From an uncultured Bacilli bacterium (lineage in GTDB: Bacteria > Bacillota_I > Bacilli_A > RF39 > UBA660): 9,162 nucleotides of DNA. The stretch spans positions 1 through 9,162 of the forward strand of contig CAJTYF010000053.1 in assembly GCA_910583945.1 (NCBI GenBank), read 5' to 3'. Under the pieces are notes generated by a model that made no database searches, was not told where the DNA came from, and saw nothing but the letters and a program-made list of their open reading frames with translations. This document shows positions 6,705 to 9,162 of this stretch, one piece after another (the first letter of the stretch is position 1; the number at the start of each line of letters is the position of its first letter). Both the position numbers and the translations under genes were made by a program.

Positions 6705-7181
6705 TTACTTATATTTGTTCATAATACTTTCTAATTCTGCCTTATCCTTTAAACTCATTTCTTCACTTTTACAAACTTCTGAATGTTCTAACCAATAAAG
6801 AACTTCATTTTTACTTTTATTATCTTTTATATATTCTTTTCTTTTATATTGGCAATTTCTTTCTATATCATTATAGAACTTCTTTTCTACCACCTTAGCA
6901 TTTTCTTTTCTAACAATTTCTTCATTTATATAAATTTGTCTTTGATTATCCACATATTTAATATAAATATAATTCCTACTCGCTAAATTTTGAATAGAAT
7001 TTGAAATTGTTTTTGTACATACACCTAACACTTTAGAAAAATAATGATTACTAGCATAGCAATATTCTTTCTTATTTGATAATGAATTAATGATTCCATA
7101 CACTAATTTATCCGTTTGTGAACAAGTTTGGTCACTTAATACTATTCTAGGAACTGCTATAAAATACCTTATAAAAGCCAT
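6705..7181 (-). CDS. HTH_36-type helix-turn-helix protein, 158 aa (replication-initiator-like)
   Basis: The N-terminal 90 residues fit the HTH_36 pattern seen in plasmid and ICE initiator or regulator proteins: YFIAVPRIVLSD, then TDKLVYGIINSLSNKKEYCYASNHYFSKVLGVCTKTIS (broken here for length at SNKK), then LASRNYIYIKY as the wing. The C-terminal 65 residues are charged, helical and rich in Lys/Glu, without a recognised catalytic motif. I prefer the ATG at 7181, with AGAG about nine bases upstream, over the TTG at 7199, which has no ribosome site. It is the second gene of the leftward operon and follows a hairpin-rich 170-base leader. Likely role: control or replication of the excised element. 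Confidence 0.65.
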   Translation of the reverse strand: MAFIRYFIAVPRIVLSDQTCSQTDKLVYGIINSLSNKKEYCYASNHYFSKVLGVCTKTISNSIQNLASRNYIYIKYVDNQRQIYINEEIVRKENAKVVEKKFYNDIERNCQYKRKEYIKDNKSKNEVLYWLEHSEVCKSEEMSLKDKAELESIMNKYK

Positions 7182-7211
7182 ACCAACATTCTCTAGCAAT
7201 TCGTAATTTTT

Positions 7212-7329
7212 GGGTATAAAAACCCCTGAGACTTTATTTTAAATCCTCATCCCTCGGATTATTTTAAGTTTATTCTATATTCTTTATAGAAAAGGTACTA
7301 ACATAAGCCTTTAATCTCACTGTACCTCT
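7212..7329 (-). promoter_or_regulatory. Hairpin-rich leader between the two HTH genes
   Basis: The gap 7182-7352 holds no gene. It has four inverted repeats: an AGAGGTAC/GTACCTTT pairing with arms at 7291-7298 and 7322-7329, a perfect seven-bp hairpin TTCTATA/TATAGAA (7273-7291), AATCC/GGATT (7242-7260) and GGGT/ACCC (7212-7225). In the transcript of the upstream HTH gene these would fold just before the 158-residue gene, suggesting attenuation or mRNA processing. None has a proper U-tract, so none is called a terminator. Confidence 0.35.
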
Positions 7330-7352
7330 TATAACTAATGTCTTATGACTAT

Positions 7353-7610
7353 TTAGTTAAGTGTTATGGTGTACATCCCATTTGCATATTCTTGGTAGAT
7401 TAGATATTTATATTGCTCTAATATCTCAAGATTCTTTTGTAAGCCTCTATTTTTGATTTTAATAGTTTGTTGTATCTCTCCAATATTTATATCGGTTATA
7501 ATTCTTTCGAAACTTTTTGAATAAATATAAGAGTAAATATACTTGGCTTCCTTTGGAATTCTCTTATCTTTCCAAATACTTATTGGTATCTTAAACTTCC
7601 TTATAAGCAT
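7353..7610 (-). CDS. Small helix-turn-helix-like protein, 85 aa, first gene of leftward operon
   Basis: RKFKIPISIWKD, EAKYIYSYIYSK, DINIGEIQQTIKIKNRGLQKNL and LEQYKYLIYQEY form a winged-helix-like pattern similar to the N-terminal part of ICE/plasmid initiator-type proteins. It resembles a shortened version of its downstream neighbour. The family-level call is tentative. The start is odd: AAAGGAGG ends one base before the ATG at 7610, too close for normal use. An ATA codon (third in the frame) lies at ideal distance, so initiation could be non-canonical. It is driven by the consensus promoter at 7653-7681. Confidence 0.6.
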   Translation of the reverse strand: MLIRKFKIPISIWKDKRIPKEAKYIYSYIYSKSFERIITDINIGEIQQTIKIKNRGLQKNLEILEQYKYLIYQEYANGMYTITLN

Positions 7611-7652
7611 TCCTCCTTTCTATCTGATGAGTTTTACATCAAAATTGAGGCT

Positions 7653-7681
7653 AGTATAGCATTACATAATGTGTTTGTCAA
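7653..7681 (-). promoter_or_regulatory. Consensus sigma-A promoter of the leftward element operon
   Basis: On the minus strand a perfect TTGACA (7676-7681) and TATACT (7653-7658) are separated by exactly 17 bases. An ACATAATGT palindrome (7663-7671) lies in the spacer and is a plausible operator for the divergent XRE repressor. The promoter is 43 bases upstream of the 85-residue gene. Confidence 0.8.
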
Positions 7682-7700
7682 CATAATAATTACTAAATTG

Positions 7701-7729
7701 TTGATTTTTACAACACAATATGTTATACT
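7701..7729 (+). promoter_or_regulatory. Promoter of the XRE repressor gene
   Basis: TTGATT (7701-7706), a 17-base spacer, and TATACT (7724-7729). An inverted repeat TGTTG/CAACA with a seven-base gap covers the -35 and spacer, and an AACA/TGTT repeat precedes the -10. It is divergent from and only 19 bases from the leftward promoter, so one repressor could set both. Confidence 0.7.
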
Positions 7730-7764
7730 TGATTTACTTAAAAGAAAAAGAGGTGTATTTATTA

Positions 7765-8373
7765 ATGAAAAAAAATACTACTGAACTTGGAAAAACAATA
7801 AGTGAAGCAAGAGAAAAACTTGGTATCTCACAAAGAGAACTTGCTCGTAAATCAAATATGGATTGTGCCGAAGTATCAAGAATAGAGGCAGGCAAAAGAA
7901 TAAAGCCAAATGTTTTATATTTAAAAGGAATCGCCGAAACATTAAACTTAAGTTTAGTAAAATTAATGAAATTGGCAGGATATAATGATGTTGATATTAA
8001 TTGGGGCATGGATTTATCCGAAAAAAGAAATACTGCTGATTATCAAGAACAAATTAAATCTTATGAACAATTTTATTTTGATGTTTTAGAGGATATAGAA
8101 ACAAGAAGAAAAAATGCTTTTGCTTGTAAAGGCATTATAGCAGATATAATAGATAAGATGGAATTATCTAAAATTGAAAATAAAGAAAAAATTTCTATGG
8201 ATGAAATTTTAGATAATCTAAAAGAAGTCATGACTTTAATTAGACCTAACTTAGAAAAACTAGATAAAGAGAAATATCCCCAATATGATAGGGATGTATT
8301 TCCAAAAATGAAAATTGAATCTAATGTGAAATATAATACCCTAACAGGGAATATAGTAGATAAAGAAAAATAA
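7765..8373 (+). CDS. XRE-family transcriptional repressor of the element, 202 aa
   Basis: Residues 7-66 form a classic XRE/Cro-C1 helix-turn-helix: LGKTISEAREKLGISQRELA, then DCAEVSRIEAGKRIKPNVLYLKGIAETL. The remainder is helical and charged, with no Ser-Lys autocleavage (LexA/CI-like) module visible, so release from repression probably needs an anti-repressor or protease. I chose ATG 7765 because AAGAGGTG lies about ten bases upstream. An earlier in-frame ATG at 7720 lies within the promoter. It is transcribed divergently from the HTH/recombinase operon, the standard layout for an element's immunity repressor. Its stop codon lies inside the stem of the following hairpin. Confidence 0.82.
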   Translation: MKKNTTELGKTISEAREKLGISQRELARKSNMDCAEVSRIEAGKRIKPNVLYLKGIAETLNLSLVKLMKLAGYNDVDINWGMDLSEKRNTADYQEQIKSYEQFYFDVLEDIETRRKNAFACKGIIADIIDKMELSKIENKEKISMDEILDNLKEVMTLIRPNLEKLDKEKYPQYDRDVFPKMKIESNVKYNTLTGNIVDKEK

Positions 8374-8416
8374 CCTTTTTGCTTTAGTCGTAGACTTCAG
8401 CATTAAGGTTATTTTC
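8371..8416 (+). terminator. Long symmetric hairpin after the repressor gene
   Basis: Two 19-base arms (8371-8389 and 8393-8411) around a GTA loop pair as TAACCTT/AAGGTTA, TGCT/AGCA and AGTC/GACT, separated by two symmetric 2x2 pyrimidine internal loops. ATTTTC follows. The left arm includes the repressor stop codon TAA. It probably terminates the repressor transcript, though the T-run is short. It is also the first hairpin of the cluster that follows. Confidence 0.6.
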
Positions 8417-8430
8417 ATAAAAAAGATGGG

Positions 8431-8631
8431 GCAATTTTTATTGCTTTAGCTAGTGTTACTAGCGATAGTCTTTTTCTTTTTATTTGTATTCATGCAAATA
8501 AAAAGGCAATAACTTTACTTGCACTAGCTTGTTTAGTTATTGCTTAAAGGGGTTTCAAAAGGGTTCTCCCTTTGCACATCTCGTTATTGGCTTGCCAATA
8601 TCGTAATGTGTTACTAAAATGTCATTTTAGT
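8431..8631. other. Tandem hairpin cluster; candidate oriT/single-strand origin or structured RNA
   Basis: Seven inverted repeats in about 200 bases without a convincing gene: GCAAT/ATTGC (8431-8444); GCTAGT/ACTAGC (8449-8463); CTTTTTATTTG/CAAATAAAAAG, eleven perfect pairs (8476-8505); GCAATAACT/AGTTATTGC (8506-8543); AAAGGG/CCCTTT with TTCT loop (8558-8573); CG-TATTGGC/GCCAATA-CG (8582-8603, one mismatch); ACTAAAAT/ATTTTAGT (8613-8631). All are perfect or near perfect and differ in sequence, so they are not iterons. AGCTAGTG (8448-8455) can also pair with CACTAGCT (8522-8529), an alternative fold. Such density is typical of transfer origins and single-strand replication origins of mobile elements. 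A regulatory RNA is the alternative. Confidence 0.5.
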
Positions 8632-8634
8632 TTT

Positions 8635-8679
8635 AAAAACCGAGCCATTAGTTATGTAATTTCTTTTGGCTCGGTTTTT
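8635..8679. terminator. Bidirectional intrinsic terminator
   Basis: Thirteen perfect pairs: AAAAACCGAGCCA (8635-8647) and TGGCTCGGTTTTT (8667-8679), with a GC-rich core and T-runs on both strands. It ends rightward transcripts crossing the hairpin cluster and leftward transcripts from the 8735-9085 gene, insulating the repressor region. Confidence 0.85.
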
Positions 8680-8734
8680 CGTTTTAGTTGTTAACATAGG
8701 ATTAAAAACATAAATTTGCTAATTAACAATATTG

Positions 8735-9085
8735 CTACATTTTTCTTTTTCTAGTATGCTCTTCTAAGTAATTTTCAAAGACTTGTATATCCAAATTATC
8801 TTTAGCAAGCATTTCTTTTTCTCGGATTCCCCATTTACCTTTCTTATATTTTTTCATATATTTTCCTATTTTTTCACCATATTTAGATAGTTTTTCAAAA
8901 AATTCATTTAAACCTTCTCTATTTCTTAAAAGTTCATTATTATATTTTAAAAAATGAAGTTTTAAAGAAGCAACATTTAAATTAATTTTTGTTTCTTGAT
9001 AATCAGTTGTTCCTATTGCCCAACTATAATAAAGTCCTAATAGTAAAGGTGCCACATAAAAGGAATACAAATTTCTTGATAACAA
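8735..9085 (-). CDS. Hypothetical protein, about 116 aa, possibly 5'-truncated
   Basis: Not recognised. The N-terminal part (LYSFYVAPLLLGLYYSWAIG) is hydrophobic and could be one membrane segment or a buried helix. The rest is strongly basic and helical: KYNNELLRNREGLNEFFEKL, then KIGKYMKKYKKGKWG, ending in HTRKRKM. The only standard start is a TTG at 9085 with no good ribosome site. The frame stays open a further ten codons to a TAG (reading FTIQNFIENF, which looks coding), so the true N-terminus may be missing or the gene may be a remnant. It ends about 55 bases before the bidirectional terminator. Confidence 0.4.
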   Translation of the reverse strand: MLSRNLYSFYVAPLLLGLYYSWAIGTTDYQETKINLNVASLKLHFLKYNNELLRNREGLNEFFEKLSKYGEKIGKYMKKYKKGKWGIREKEMLAKDNLDIQVFENYLEEHTRKRKM

Positions 9086-9162
9086 AAAGTTTTCTATAAA
9101 ATTTTGAATTGTAAACTACCCCGTAACAAGATTTCGGGGCTTTAATAAGGAATCAAAAAAAT

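Larger units (their letters stand above)
4762..9162. mobile_element. Integrative element (ICE/IME type), one end only
   Basis: A terminal large serine recombinase, leftward HTH/replication-initiator-like genes, a divergent XRE repressor and a hairpin-dense non-coding segment form the typical end module of Bacillota integrative elements. The left boundary is inferred from the broken amidase gene. The right boundary lies outside the window or is not recognisable. No relaxase, coupling protein, type IV secretion or cargo gene is visible, so conjugative versus mobilisable status cannot be decided. Confidence 0.6.

Noticed and set aside
7734..8009. 91-codon minus-strand ORF
   Set aside because: It is antisense to the XRE repressor, whose frame shows clear domain conservation; a shadow.
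8431..8631. CRISPR array
   Set aside because: The inverted repeats differ in sequence and spacing; there is no repeated unit with spacers and no cas gene.
9119..9139. CCCCG/CGGGG hairpin as terminator or att site
   Set aside because: Only five pairs with an 11-base loop and no clear T-run; no repeat of it near the other element end.
4783..9162. Second copy of the amidase 5' end or att core
   Set aside because: I scanned for the GCCATGGAGG-like core and a LDAGHGG-coding stretch and found none; the partner end is probably outside the window.

Overview
The window is AT-rich (about 70% A+T or more by eye). Most genes are on the minus strand, Shine-Dalgarno sites are GGAGG-type, TTG is used as an alternative start, and TGA appears as a normal stop. 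These traits, plus a LysM amidase and a large serine recombinase, point to a low-GC Bacillota, probably a gut Bacilli or Erysipelotrichales-like lineage. No rRNA, tRNA or CRISPR array was seen.

Left part (about 87-3505, all minus strand). This is a compact operon-like series read right to left. It holds an XRE-type helix-turn-helix protein, a 320-residue protein of unknown function that overlaps it by one base, a truncated metallophosphoesterase carrying a C-terminal zinc-ribbon-like tail, a frameshifted DnaA-like AAA+ remnant, a 64-residue SepF core protein, and a 132-residue unknown. Upstream of the XRE gene are two related inverted repeats that share an 11-bp direct repeat and probably act as its operator.

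Middle (3541-4782, minus strand). This is a peptidoglycan amidase with four LysM repeats and a good intrinsic terminator. Its 5' end is missing: the frame begins at a TTG just before the catalytic His-Gly-Gly, where the family normally has a first beta strand and a Gly. The missing end abuts a serine recombinase gene, so I read this as the integration junction of a mobile element inside the amidase gene.

Right part (about 4762 to beyond 9162). This is one end of an integrative element (ICE or IME type). A large serine recombinase sits at the terminus, followed by a 48-codon gene, a 10-codon mini-ORF with a strong ribosome binding site, and two HTH proteins of the replication-initiator/HTH_36 kind. 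These are read leftward from a consensus promoter. A divergent promoter drives an XRE-type repressor to the right, giving a repressor/early-operon switch. Downstream of the repressor, about 310 bases (8371-8680) contain nine consecutive inverted repeats. This is the most striking structure in the window: a candidate transfer or replication origin, or a structured RNA, closed by a bidirectional terminator. The last gene (8735-9085, minus) is an unrecognised and possibly 5'-truncated ORF. The far end of the element, with the missing amidase 5' end, is not in the window.
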